Positions 55,046 through 62,092 of a DNA stretch of 62,092 nucleotides are shown here, one piece after another. Position numbers and translations under genes: made by a program. The DNA is from Prosthecobacter sp. GTDB taxonomy: Bacteria > Verrucomicrobiota > Verrucomicrobiia > Verrucomicrobiales > Verrucomicrobiaceae. Location: positions 1 to 62,092 of the forward strand of contig JAURHS010000007.1 of NCBI GenBank assembly GCA_030833205.1. The letters run 5' to 3'. The notes below the pieces were generated by a model. It worked only from the letters and a program-made list of their open reading frames with translations. It searched no databases and was not told the DNA's origin. Every line of letters starts with the position of its first letter. Within the stretch, counting starts at the first letter, position 1.

Positions 55046-56437
55046 TTGAAATCCGTCCCACATCTTTCTGCCCTGATTCTGTCCCTCTGCGGACTGGGGT
55101 CATCGGCATGGGCCCAGCCTGCCGCAGCCAATCCCCTGCTGCCGGCACCGCAGGCCATTGGCATGATCCTGCCGGAAGAAACAGCGCCTGGCTTCACTCA
55201 ACCCTCACGCGAGATGCGGCGCCCGCAGGTCCGCGGCGGTTATTTTGAAAGCATCGCCACCGCAGCACCTCGACGCTGGCAGTCTGTTGCGGGTTGGGGT
55301 GAGCAACCGGCCACCTTCACCAAGGCTGATCTCGGCCTGCGCGCTTCGCTGGGCGTGCAGACCACCCTGCTGGGCACGGATAACATCAACTTCGAGCGTC
55401 TGGGCCAGCGACGAGCCGAGACCTTGTTGGAAACCTCGGCCCTGATCAAGGTGAGCCTCGGCGATTCGCAGGGCTGGATTCCTGGCATTGGCAGCAACCT
55501 CTCCGGCAATCATCTGCAGTTGCTCTATGTGCCCACCCTGTTTCAGCAACTCGGCGATGGCCGCAGCATCACCGCGCATCATTTCCTCGGCGAGTGGGGC
55601 CACACCACCGCGACCTGGCGCAGCCTGCTGCGCGTGGACTACGATCAGCGCCTGCTGATCTCCTCGGAGAACACCTCGCCTGAAGACAACTTCACGATGC
55701 TTGACGCCTCGCTGATGGGCGAGTCCAAGATCAACCCCAAGAACACCCTGCGCGCCAAGGGCACCCTGCGCCGCATCGAATTGCCCAACGGCCTCAGCGC
55801 CCGCAATCATTGGATTGGCGAGATGGTCTGGTTTTATGAACTCTCGCCCAAGACCCGCTTTGGCCCCGGAGCGGAGTTGGGCTTTGTGGACTTTGAGCAA
55901 GGCCAACTGGGCCATCAAAACTATCAACAGGCCCAACTCTGGGGCGAATGGCGCCCCACCGAGAAACTCAGCTTCAGCAGCACCCTGGGCCTGGAAACCC
56001 GCGCCATCCGCTCCGGCGCCCAAAGCGATCATCTGCGGCGTCTGGTCGGTCAATGGTTCATGAGTTGGCAGGCCAGCGACAAGACCCGCCTGTCTCTGCG
56101 CGCCCGCCTCAATCAAGACCCCTCCGTCATTGCCCAAGGCGCCACCGCACGCACCCTGCGCGTCGGTCCGGAGTTCCAACATGAGTTCAGCGAGCATTTC
56201 TACAGCACCTTCGACGCCACCCTGATGCGTCGCCGCTACCTCGGCTTGGACCAACCGAGATTGGACATTGAACCCCTCTGCCGTTTGGCCATGGGCTGGC
56301 GCGCGCAGCAGGATCGCCGCCTCAACCGCACCAATCTGGAATTGTTCTATCAATGGCATCACCGCGACCGCAGCGATGATCCCGCCGACGACCGTTTCCG
56401 CACCCAGGCAGGCCTGCAGTTGACGCACCAATTCTGA
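55046..56437 (+). CDS. Outer-membrane beta-barrel protein of the polysaccharide locus
   Basis: A 463-residue exported protein with a signal peptide (LKSVPHLSALILSLCGLGSSAWAQ) and many amphipathic strands, ending in QAGLQLTHQF, with the C-terminal Phe typical of outer-membrane barrels. Motifs such as FYSTFDATLMRRRYLGL and WFYELSPKTRFGPGAELGF are barrel strands. I do not recognise a named family; GfcD-, VpsM- or Alg-like porins of EPS loci are comparable. The only good start is TTG at 55046, with no SD sequence. Probably the outer-membrane partner of the short Wza-like lipoprotein. Confidence 0.75.
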   Translation: MKSVPHLSALILSLCGLGSSAWAQPAAANPLLPAPQAIGMILPEETAPGFTQPSREMRRPQVRGGYFESIATAAPRRWQSVAGWGEQPATFTKADLGLRASLGVQTTLLGTDNINFERLGQRRAETLLETSALIKVSLGDSQGWIPGIGSNLSGNHLQLLYVPTLFQQLGDGRSITAHHFLGEWGHTTATWRSLLRVDYDQRLLISSENTSPEDNFTMLDASLMGESKINPKNTLRAKGTLRRIELPNGLSARNHWIGEMVWFYELSPKTRFGPGAELGFVDFEQGQLGHQNYQQAQLWGEWRPTEKLSFSSTLGLETRAIRSGAQSDHLRRLVGQWFMSWQASDKTRLSLRARLNQDPSVIAQGATARTLRVGPEFQHEFSEHFYSTFDATLMRRRYLGLDQPRLDIEPLCRLAMGWRAQQDRRLNRTNLELFYQWHHRDRSDDPADDRFRTQAGLQLTHQF

Positions 56438-56441
56438 GCCC

Positions 56442-57980
56442 GTGAAGCAAGCAGCACGCGACCCTGAATCCTTCCTGCGCACCGACCACCTCGAAGGCCA
56501 GCTTCAGGGCCGGGCACTGCGCGGGGGCATGCTCACCCTGCTGGCACAGGTCATCAAGTTTGTCCTGCAATTGGCCAACATGGTGGTGCTGGCCCGCCTG
56601 CTCAGCCCGCATGACTTCGGCCTCGTGGGCATGGTCACCTCGCTGGTAGGCTTCCTCACCATCTTCAAGGACCTTGGCCTCTCCGCAGCCACCATTCAAC
56701 GCCCGCAGATCAGTCATGCGCAGGTCAGCAATTTGTTTTGGATCAATGCCGGCTTTGGCCTGCTGCTTTGCCTGATCACCCTGGGTCTGGCCCAACCGCT
56801 GAGCCACTTCTACAAGGAAGCCAGCATCGCCCCCATCACCCGCGTGCTGGCACTGGGTTTTTTGGTTTCAGGGCTGGGCGTGCAACATCAGGCCCTGCTG
56901 CGTCGCCAGATGCGCTTTGCCACCGTGATCCGCCTGGACCTCATCGCCCTTGGCGCCTCAACGCTCACCGCCATTGTCGGCGCCTGGGCCGGCCAAGGGC
57001 CATGGGCTCTGGTTTACGCTCAACTCGTCCTCATCACCCTGACCACCGCAGGCGGATGGATCTCCTGTGGCTGGCGGCCCATGCGCTGGAGCGCACAGCA
57101 GGACAACCGCAGCATGCTGGGCCTCGGCGGCTGGCTGGCCAGCTTCCGCGTGGTCAGCTACTGGATTCAAAACCTGGACAACATGCTCATTGGCCGACGC
57201 TGGGGCAGTGAAGCCCTGGGCTTTTACATGCGCGCCTATCAACTGCTGGTCATGCCATTGTCACAAATCAACCTGCCCTTGGGCGAAGTGGCCGTGCCCA
57301 TGTTAAGCCGCCTGCAGGACAACCCCATTGATTACCGCCTGGCCTACGGCCGCGTGCTGCAAGCCGTGCTCTGGCTGACCCTGCCGGTGATCGTGGTCAC
57401 CGTGGGCGCCGCTGATTGGGTCATTGAAGTGGCCTTGGGCAGACAGTGGATCAGCGCCGCTGAGATCTTCATGTGGCTGGGCGTCATGGCCTTCGCCGAA
57501 CCCATCCGCTACACCACCGGCTACCTCTTCATCTCCCAGGGCCGCACCCGCGAAATGTTTTACGCCGAGCTGGTCTCCAGTTTTTTTCTCATCGCCGCCA
57601 TCGTCGCCGGCGTGCAGCAAGGGCCCAAGCAGGTGGCCATGTACTTCGCCCTGAGCAGCCTCTTCCTGCGCACACCCATCGTGCTGTGCTGGGCGGGACG
57701 CAGTGAACTGGTGCGCACCTCGCAGATCCTCGGTCCCAGCCTCATGCCCATGCTCAGCTCCCTGCTGGCGTTGGGCGCCGTGCTGCTGTTGCGGCGCTGG
57801 TCCGGCGCCGCCCTGCTGCATCCCTTCCTCGGCTGCGTGCTGGCCACCCTGCTCTGCCTTGTGGTCTTTGTCAGCGCCATGCGCCTGCTGCCCGGCGGCC
57901 GTCAACGCTTTGCCGACCTGCGCGCCATCCCCCAACTGATGCGCCGCAAGGCCAAATCCACCACCCCCAACGCCCCATGA
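56442..57980 (+). CDS. Wzx/MATE-type oligosaccharide flippase
   Basis: A 512-residue polytopic protein with 12-14 helices, resembling oligosaccharide flippases: GGMLTLLAQVIKFVLQLANMV, LGLSAATIQRPQISHAQVSNLFW (a conserved family segment), LVMPLSQINLPLGEVAVPML, and helices to the end (LLHPFLGCVLATLLCLVVF). It would flip the lipid-linked repeat unit across the inner membrane for Wzy polymerisation. Start is GTG at 56442, 4 bases after the barrel stop. It overlaps the next gene by 4 bases (ATGA). Confidence 0.9.
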   Translation: MKQAARDPESFLRTDHLEGQLQGRALRGGMLTLLAQVIKFVLQLANMVVLARLLSPHDFGLVGMVTSLVGFLTIFKDLGLSAATIQRPQISHAQVSNLFWINAGFGLLLCLITLGLAQPLSHFYKEASIAPITRVLALGFLVSGLGVQHQALLRRQMRFATVIRLDLIALGASTLTAIVGAWAGQGPWALVYAQLVLITLTTAGGWISCGWRPMRWSAQQDNRSMLGLGGWLASFRVVSYWIQNLDNMLIGRRWGSEALGFYMRAYQLLVMPLSQINLPLGEVAVPMLSRLQDNPIDYRLAYGRVLQAVLWLTLPVIVVTVGAADWVIEVALGRQWISAAEIFMWLGVMAFAEPIRYTTGYLFISQGRTREMFYAELVSSFFLIAAIVAGVQQGPKQVAMYFALSSLFLRTPIVLCWAGRSELVRTSQILGPSLMPMLSSLLALGAVLLLRRWSGAALLHPFLGCVLATLLCLVVFVSAMRLLPGGRQRFADLRAIPQLMRRKAKSTTPNAP

Positions 57981-58729
57981 TCGAACGCATCCGCCCCAAC
58001 GGCATCGGCGACCACCTGCGCCACCTCAAGCTGCGCCTGCAGCATCACCTGCGCCATGCCCTGCGCCACGGCACCAAGCGCGGCATGGACATGCTTGCCG
58101 GCAGCATCATCGTGCTGGCCATCTCGCCCATCCTCATCGGCGCCTCCCTCATCATCATGCTGGTGGACGGGCGCCCCATCACCTTTGCCGGCAAGCGCGT
58201 AGGCATCCTCGGCCGCCTCTTCCCGATGATGAAGTTCCGCACCATGCGCCGCGACGCCGAGGCCATCGAAAAGAAGATTCAGGAGCACAAGATCAGCCAG
58301 ACCGCCGAGCACTTCGTTGACCCGGAAAACGAATCCGTCCTCAAACTGCGCAAGGCCCTGCTGAAATTCTCCGACGCCGAGAAATACCCCAACGACCCGC
58401 GCATCCTGCCCTTTGGCAAATTCATGCGCAAATTCTCCATCGACGAACTGCCGCAGTTGCTGCACATCGTGCGCGGCGAAATGAGCCTCGTCGGCCCGCG
58501 CCCCTTCGCCATGTGGGAGATTGCCGAATTCACCCCGCGCGACCTGCTGCGCCACAACATCAAACCCGGCCTCACCGGCCTGTGGCAAATCAGCAACCGC
58601 AGCAAAATCACCCACGACGAAGCCATCGGCCTTGACCTCAAGTACGCGGCCACCCAGAACCTCTGGCTCGACCTCAAGATCCTGCTCATGACCGTGCCCG
58701 TGGCCCTGAAGAATCGCGGCGGCAACTAA
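57977..58729 (+). CDS. Priming sugar-1-phosphate transferase (PglC/WcaJ-type)
   Basis: A 250-residue phosphoglycosyl transferase that loads the first sugar-phosphate onto undecaprenyl phosphate. One membrane segment (about 37-62, MDMLAGSIIVLAISPILIGASLI) is followed by KFRTMRRDAEAI and the catalytic-type region DELPQLLHIVRGEMSLVGPRP; the C-terminal KPGLTGLWQISNRSKITHD is conserved. The short monotopic form is typical of PglC-type enzymes. It overlaps the flippase stop by 4 bases. Confidence 0.93.
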   Translation: MIERIRPNGIGDHLRHLKLRLQHHLRHALRHGTKRGMDMLAGSIIVLAISPILIGASLIIMLVDGRPITFAGKRVGILGRLFPMMKFRTMRRDAEAIEKKIQEHKISQTAEHFVDPENESVLKLRKALLKFSDAEKYPNDPRILPFGKFMRKFSIDELPQLLHIVRGEMSLVGPRPFAMWEIAEFTPRDLLRHNIKPGLTGLWQISNRSKITHDEAIGLDLKYAATQNLWLDLKILLMTVPVALKNRGGN

Positions 58730-58754
58730 CCCCCAACCTCATCAATCAGTCCCC

Positions 58755-59450
58755 ATGATTGCCGACGCCTTCCTGCTCGCCCAGCCCAACCAACGCATCA
58801 ACGGCCAACCCTTCTTCCTATGGGAGATTGGGCAACGCCTGGTCATTGACCACTGGATGGACCATCTCTTCCGCAGCAACGCCACCCTCAGCCTCTGGCA
58901 GGAACAACCCGACCCCGCCCTGCGCCGCCACATCGAAGGCATCTTCCCGCTCTGCCTGCGCGCTGAAGTCCACGACCAACTCGCCACCAGCGTGCGCGAA
59001 ATCTGCTGCCACCTCACCCCCGACGGCCAGATCAAACTGCAACGCGGCAGCGAGCCCATCCCCTGCCTGCCGGATCAACCCATCACCCGCAGTTGGTTTG
59101 CCATGGTGCAACGCTGGCTTGGTGAATTCCAACGCTTCGGCACCCAACTGCCCGAACTCGAAACCCAGATCAGCCCCGGCGTCATCATCGGCCACCACTG
59201 CAAGATCGCCAAACACACCGTCTTCCACGCCCCCTGCTGGATTGGCAGCGGCTGCACCATCGAAGCCGCAGAGATCGGCCCCAACACCGCCATCGGCGAA
59301 AACTGCAGCGTGGCCGCCGGCAGTGAAGTGCGCAACAGCTACCTCCTGAGCCACACGCACCTCGGCCCCAACCTCCGCCTCGACGGCGTCATCGCCAGCC
59401 CGGGCCAATGGTTCGACCATCAAAGCGGCAACGAGTTGGCCAAACCCTGA
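58755..59450 (+). CDS. Left-handed beta-helix (hexapeptide-repeat) protein
   Basis: A 231-residue protein. The C-terminal half has hexapeptide repeats (ISPGVIIGHHCKIAKHTVFHAP; IGSGCTIEAAEIGPNTAIGENCS; SHTHLGPNLRLDGVI), as in GlmU-type and sugar nucleotidyltransferases. The N-terminal half (LLAQPNQRINGQPFFLWEIG) lacks a GGxGTRL nucleotide motif. It may therefore be a regulatory or acyltransferase-like remnant, or a sugar nucleotidyltransferase partner whose catalytic domain is missing. It is in the exopolysaccharide run; exact role unknown. Confidence 0.7.
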   Translation: MIADAFLLAQPNQRINGQPFFLWEIGQRLVIDHWMDHLFRSNATLSLWQEQPDPALRRHIEGIFPLCLRAEVHDQLATSVREICCHLTPDGQIKLQRGSEPIPCLPDQPITRSWFAMVQRWLGEFQRFGTQLPELETQISPGVIIGHHCKIAKHTVFHAPCWIGSGCTIEAAEIGPNTAIGENCSVAAGSEVRNSYLLSHTHLGPNLRLDGVIASPGQWFDHQSGNELAKP

Positions 59451-59456
59451 CCCACC

Positions 59457-60239
59457 ATGAGCGACGCGGCCCCCGAGCAAGGCAACCCACGCGACGACAG
59501 CCTGCGCGAGCTGGCCGTGGCCGACACGCTCACCCGCATCTCCAAGGGCATCGCCCATGAGATCTGCAACCCCTTGAGCCAAATCACCCTGGCCGCCGAC
59601 CTGCTTGGCGGCCAGCGCCCACTCACCGACGAACGCCGCAGCCAAATCGCCAAGGTCCTGCACCAGGCCAGCCAGCGCATTGACCGCGCCGTCACCCAAC
59701 TGCAGCAGGCCTGCAGCCCGCTGCAGGAAGCCATGGAAGTCCTCGACAGCGGCCCCCTCCTGCAAGGCACACTCAGCGCCCTGAAGCTACCCGCCCACCT
59801 CAGCCTCGAGGCCGAGATTCCAACCCAAGGCCTGCCGCGCATCAAGGCCAACGCCAAGTACCTTGGCATCGCCCTGCGCCACCTGCTGGACAACGCCATC
59901 GAAGCCATGCCCAAGGCCGGCCGCCTCACCCTGCGCGCCAGCACCCGCCAGATCGGCCAAAGCCAGCGCGGAAGCTGGCAACAAAGCACCTCCCTCAATG
60001 CCGGCGACCTCGCCCTGTGCATCGAAATCTGCGACAGCGGCCCCGGCATCCCCACCCAACAACTCCACCTCATCTTCGAACCCTTCTTCAGCACCAAACC
60101 CGCCGGCCAAGGCAGCGGCCTGGGCCTGGCCGCCGCACGCAAAATCATCTCCCTGCACGAAGGCCAACTCGACATCGCCAACCTCCCCCAAGGCGGCGTC
60201 TGCGCCACCATCCTCCTCAAGGCCCTCAACCAAGCCTGA
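59457..60239 (+). CDS. Soluble sensor histidine kinase of the polysaccharide locus
   Basis: A 260-residue kinase with no membrane segment or recognisable sensory domain. HisKA has IAHEICNPLSQITLAADLLGG, with phospho-acceptor His34. The N-box DNAIEAMPKAG, G1 CDSGPGIP, F-box IFEPFFST and G2 SGLGLAAARKI follow. It is missing an obvious input domain, so it may be controlled by a partner protein. The response regulator starts 28 bases later and is the probable target. Confidence 0.88.
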   Translation: MSDAAPEQGNPRDDSLRELAVADTLTRISKGIAHEICNPLSQITLAADLLGGQRPLTDERRSQIAKVLHQASQRIDRAVTQLQQACSPLQEAMEVLDSGPLLQGTLSALKLPAHLSLEAEIPTQGLPRIKANAKYLGIALRHLLDNAIEAMPKAGRLTLRASTRQIGQSQRGSWQQSTSLNAGDLALCIEICDSGPGIPTQQLHLIFEPFFSTKPAGQGSGLGLAAARKIISLHEGQLDIANLPQGGVCATILLKALNQA

Positions 60240-60267
60240 CCCCATCACCACCACACCACCAGCCCCC

Positions 60268-60657
60268 ATGAGCGACACCGCCCCCAAGAAAAAAATCCTC
60301 CTCATCGACGACGAGCCCTTCATCACCAACCTCATGGCCATGAACCTCGAGGACACCGGCCGCTTCGAAGTGCGCGAACAAAACGACTCCCTGCAGGCCC
60401 TCGAAACCATCATGGACTTCGTGCCCGACCTCATCGTGCTCGATGTCATGATGCCAGACCTCGACGGCGCCGACATCCTCTACCGCATCAAGAACGACTC
60501 CCGCCTCAAGCACATCAAAGTCGTCTTCCACACCGCCACCGTGCGTGAAAGCGACCTCAGCGGCGACGGCAAACTCATCAACGGCTTCCCCTTCCTGCCC
60601 AAGCCCGCCACCACCGAACAAATGGTCACCTTCATTGATCGCCACCTGCCGGCCTAA
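60268..60657 (+). CDS. Single-domain (CheY-like) response regulator
   Basis: A 129-residue receiver domain. Acidic pair Asp14-Asp15, phospho-acceptor Asp59 in LIVLDVMMPDLDG, Thr89 in FHTA and Lys112 in LPKPAT complete the active site. There is no DNA-binding or enzymatic output domain, so it must act through a partner protein or a second kinase. It follows the histidine kinase by 28 bases. It converges with the WecG/TagA-type gene 55 bases on. Confidence 0.93.
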   Translation: MSDTAPKKKILLIDDEPFITNLMAMNLEDTGRFEVREQNDSLQALETIMDFVPDLIVLDVMMPDLDGADILYRIKNDSRLKHIKVVFHTATVRESDLSGDGKLINGFPFLPKPATTEQMVTFIDRHLPA

Positions 60658-60712
60658 GCCCGCAGCAGCGCATCCCCCAAGCGGCACCCCCACTGCCCGA
60701 CCCCGCGCAGCC

Positions 60713-61480
60713 TCAGGCCTTGCCGCCAAACCAGCGGCGCCACAGCACCCGCCCCAGAAACACCGGCCCGCCCAGCAAATAACGCTTCCACAAGCGCCGC
60801 GGCTCGCGGCACATCCGGTACAGCCACTCCAAACGCAGCGCCTGCACCCAACCCGGCGCGCGCGGAAACACCCCGGCCGAGAAATCCAAAAAGGCCCCCA
60901 CCCCCACACCAATGCTCGCCCCACTGTGACGCAGATTGGCCGCCAGCCACTTCTCCTGCCGCGGATTGCCCATCCCCACCACCAACAACTTCGCCCCACT
61001 GGCACGCATCTGCTCCAACATCACCTGCTCCTGCGCCGCATCAAAAAAGCCACTGTGCGTGCCCACCACCGACAAGCCATCAATGCGGCTCATCAACACC
61101 TCTGCAGCCTTCTGTGCAACCCCTGGCGCCGAGCCCATGAAAAACACCGGCCAGCCCAAACGCGCCGCAAGCTGCAGAATCTTCGGCGTAAAATCCGTGC
61201 CGTTGAGATTATCCAAAAACCGCTCACCACTGCCCAACTTCGCCGCCATCGACACCCCCACCCCATCGTTGAGCACCAAGGCCGCCTGCCCAAGCACCTC
61301 GCGCAACTGCGCATCCCGCGCTGAAAGCTCCAGCGTGTGCGCATTCACATAGGCCACCACCCCACTGCCCGCACCCGGCCCCTCGCGCATCAAGCGCTCA
61401 AGCTCCGCCAACGCGCCCTGGGCATCCACCCGCGCCACTGGCACCCCGAGAATCGAAATCACTGGCAAGTCCTGATGCAT
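60713..61480 (-). CDS. WecG/TagA/CpsF-family glycosyltransferase
   Basis: A 255-residue GT26-family enzyme. Characteristic motifs are YVNAHTLELSARDAQL, LNDGVGVSMAAKLGSGERFLDNLNGTD, FFMGSAPGVAQKAAEVL and LLVVGMGNPRQEKWLAANL with the C-terminal PRAPGWVQALRLEWLYRM and PRRLWKRYLLGG. It adds a UDP-linked amino sugar to a lipid-linked acceptor. It is on the opposite strand to the preceding operon and opposite to the thioesterase gene after it. It most likely belongs to the same polysaccharide pathway. Confidence 0.94.
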   Translation of the reverse strand: MHQDLPVISILGVPVARVDAQGALAELERLMREGPGAGSGVVAYVNAHTLELSARDAQLREVLGQAALVLNDGVGVSMAAKLGSGERFLDNLNGTDFTPKILQLAARLGWPVFFMGSAPGVAQKAAEVLMSRIDGLSVVGTHSGFFDAAQEQVMLEQMRASGAKLLVVGMGNPRQEKWLAANLRHSGASIGVGVGAFLDFSAGVFPRAPGWVQALRLEWLYRMCREPRRLWKRYLLGGPVFLGRVLWRRWFGGKA

Positions 61481-61573
61481 TTGTCCAAATTAAGAGAGAT
61501 CATGGCCCACTGTCCCGCTGCCTGATCGGTTACCCCCAAGACCTGCCACAACACAGGCCAGACCACAAACGCC

Positions 61574-62035
61574 ATGCCAAGCCACAATCCGCAAGCCCCC
61601 GACCCCCTGGCCCACCCCGACACCCCCCGCATCGAAACCCGCGAGGAAGTCATGTTCTTTGACACCGACATCGGCGGCGTCGTCCACAACATCGCCTACC
61701 TGCGCATGATCGAAACCGCCCGCACCCGCCTCGCCACCCACATGGGCATGCAACTGCGCGACATGGCCAACACCCAGATCTACCCCGTCGTCGTCCGCAC
61801 CGAAATTGACTACCGCAAACCCGCAACCCTCGGCGACCACCTCATCATCCAAGGCCACCTCGAAAGCCTCGAACGCGTCCGCTTCTGGGTCAACTTCCGC
61901 ATCCACCGCCAGAGCGACCCCGCCACCTGCCTCATCACCTGCCGCCAATCCCTCGCCCTCGTGCAAATGCCCCAAGGCAAACCCCTCCGCCTCCCCGAAG
62001 ACTGGAACCAACGCTACGCCCACCTCCGCGCCTAG
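61574..62035 (+). CDS. YbgC/FadM-type hotdog thioesterase
   Basis: A 153-residue hotdog-fold thioesterase of the 4HBT/YbgC type. VMFFDTDIGGVVHNIAYLRMIETARTR carries the catalytic Asp in FFDTDIGGVV. The domain continues YRKPATLGDHLIIQGHLESLERVRFWVNF. An N-terminal Pro-rich extension of about 20 residues is extra. YbgC proteins cleave short acyl-CoAs and often sit with tol-pal genes; here the neighbour is the exopolysaccharide locus, and downstream is outside the window. Confidence 0.9.
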   Translation: MPSHNPQAPDPLAHPDTPRIETREEVMFFDTDIGGVVHNIAYLRMIETARTRLATHMGMQLRDMANTQIYPVVVRTEIDYRKPATLGDHLIIQGHLESLERVRFWVNFRIHRQSDPATCLITCRQSLALVQMPQGKPLRLPEDWNQRYAHLRA

Positions 62036-62049
62036 CCCACAACCAGCCC

Positions 62050-62092
62050 AGCCCCAGCGCCAAACCACCCAGCCCCAGCGCCAAACCACCCA
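62050..62092. repeat. Start of a 21-bp tandem repeat at the window edge
   Basis: Two perfect copies of a 21-base unit (62050-62070 and 62071-62091) plus the first base of a third, C-rich on the + strand. It begins 14 bases after the thioesterase stop and continues outside the window, so the copy number is unknown. Confidence 0.75.

Noticed and set aside
48475..61480. An exosortase/PEP-CTERM-type polysaccharide locus
   Set aside because: No exosortase-like membrane protein and no protein ending in a PEP-CTERM motif was found in the window.
1..62092. Mobile elements or prophage genes
   Set aside because: No transposase, integrase, terminase or capsid-like protein, no target-site duplication and no tRNA attachment site was seen.

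Overview
The window reads as a high-GC, gene-dense stretch of chromosome from a Gram-negative bacterium. A member of the Verrucomicrobiota (or a close PVC-group relative) is most likely. This rests on gene content: a DUF1501 protein, a secreted Gfo/Idh oxidoreductase, a DUF1080 protein, a gliding-type ABC cassette with a DUF4340 protein, and a pilus/secretion operon carrying several unrecognised secreted proteins. A secretin, a TonB-dependent receptor and TolC-, Wza- and barrel-type proteins show an outer membrane. Almost no gene has a Shine-Dalgarno sequence. No tRNA, rRNA, CRISPR array, insertion sequence or prophage gene was seen.

Region 1 (1-14671, + strand) is one tightly packed operon for a type IV pilus/type II secretion-like machine. 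It holds a secretin cut by the window edge, an assembly ATPase, an inner-membrane platform protein, three prepilin-like proteins, a large GspK-like protein, and a PilT-like second ATPase at the end. A two-gene ABC transporter and several unknown exported proteins lie inside it. This is the best candidate here for a poorly described system.

Region 2 (14721-35617) is mostly housekeeping. It has mnmA, a DUF1080 protein, a TolC-family lipoprotein, a Gfo/Idh and DUF1501 pair, argS, a glycine-rich surface protein, ftsH, queD, smc, a TonB-dependent receptor under a cobalamin riboswitch (so probably BtuB), an unknown gene, a LysM protein and accA.

Region 3 (35645-48318, mostly - strand) has a four-gene gliding-type ABC cassette, a CBM9-like protein on the + strand, the sdhCAB succinate dehydrogenase operon, and a two-gene unit with a large double-VWA membrane protein.

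Region 4 (48475-61480) is a Wzx/Wzy-type exopolysaccharide locus. It has a polymerase, two Wzz-like chain-length proteins, a GT2 glycosyltransferase, a short Wza-like lipoprotein, an outer-membrane barrel, a flippase, a priming sugar transferase, a hexapeptide-repeat protein and a WecG/TagA-type transferase. Interleaved are a histidine kinase with a cyclic-nucleotide-binding-type domain, a second histidine kinase and a single-domain response regulator. A promoter-like divergent region with an operator-like dyad lies between the Wza-like and barrel genes. The window ends with a YbgC-type thioesterase and the start of a 21-bp tandem repeat.
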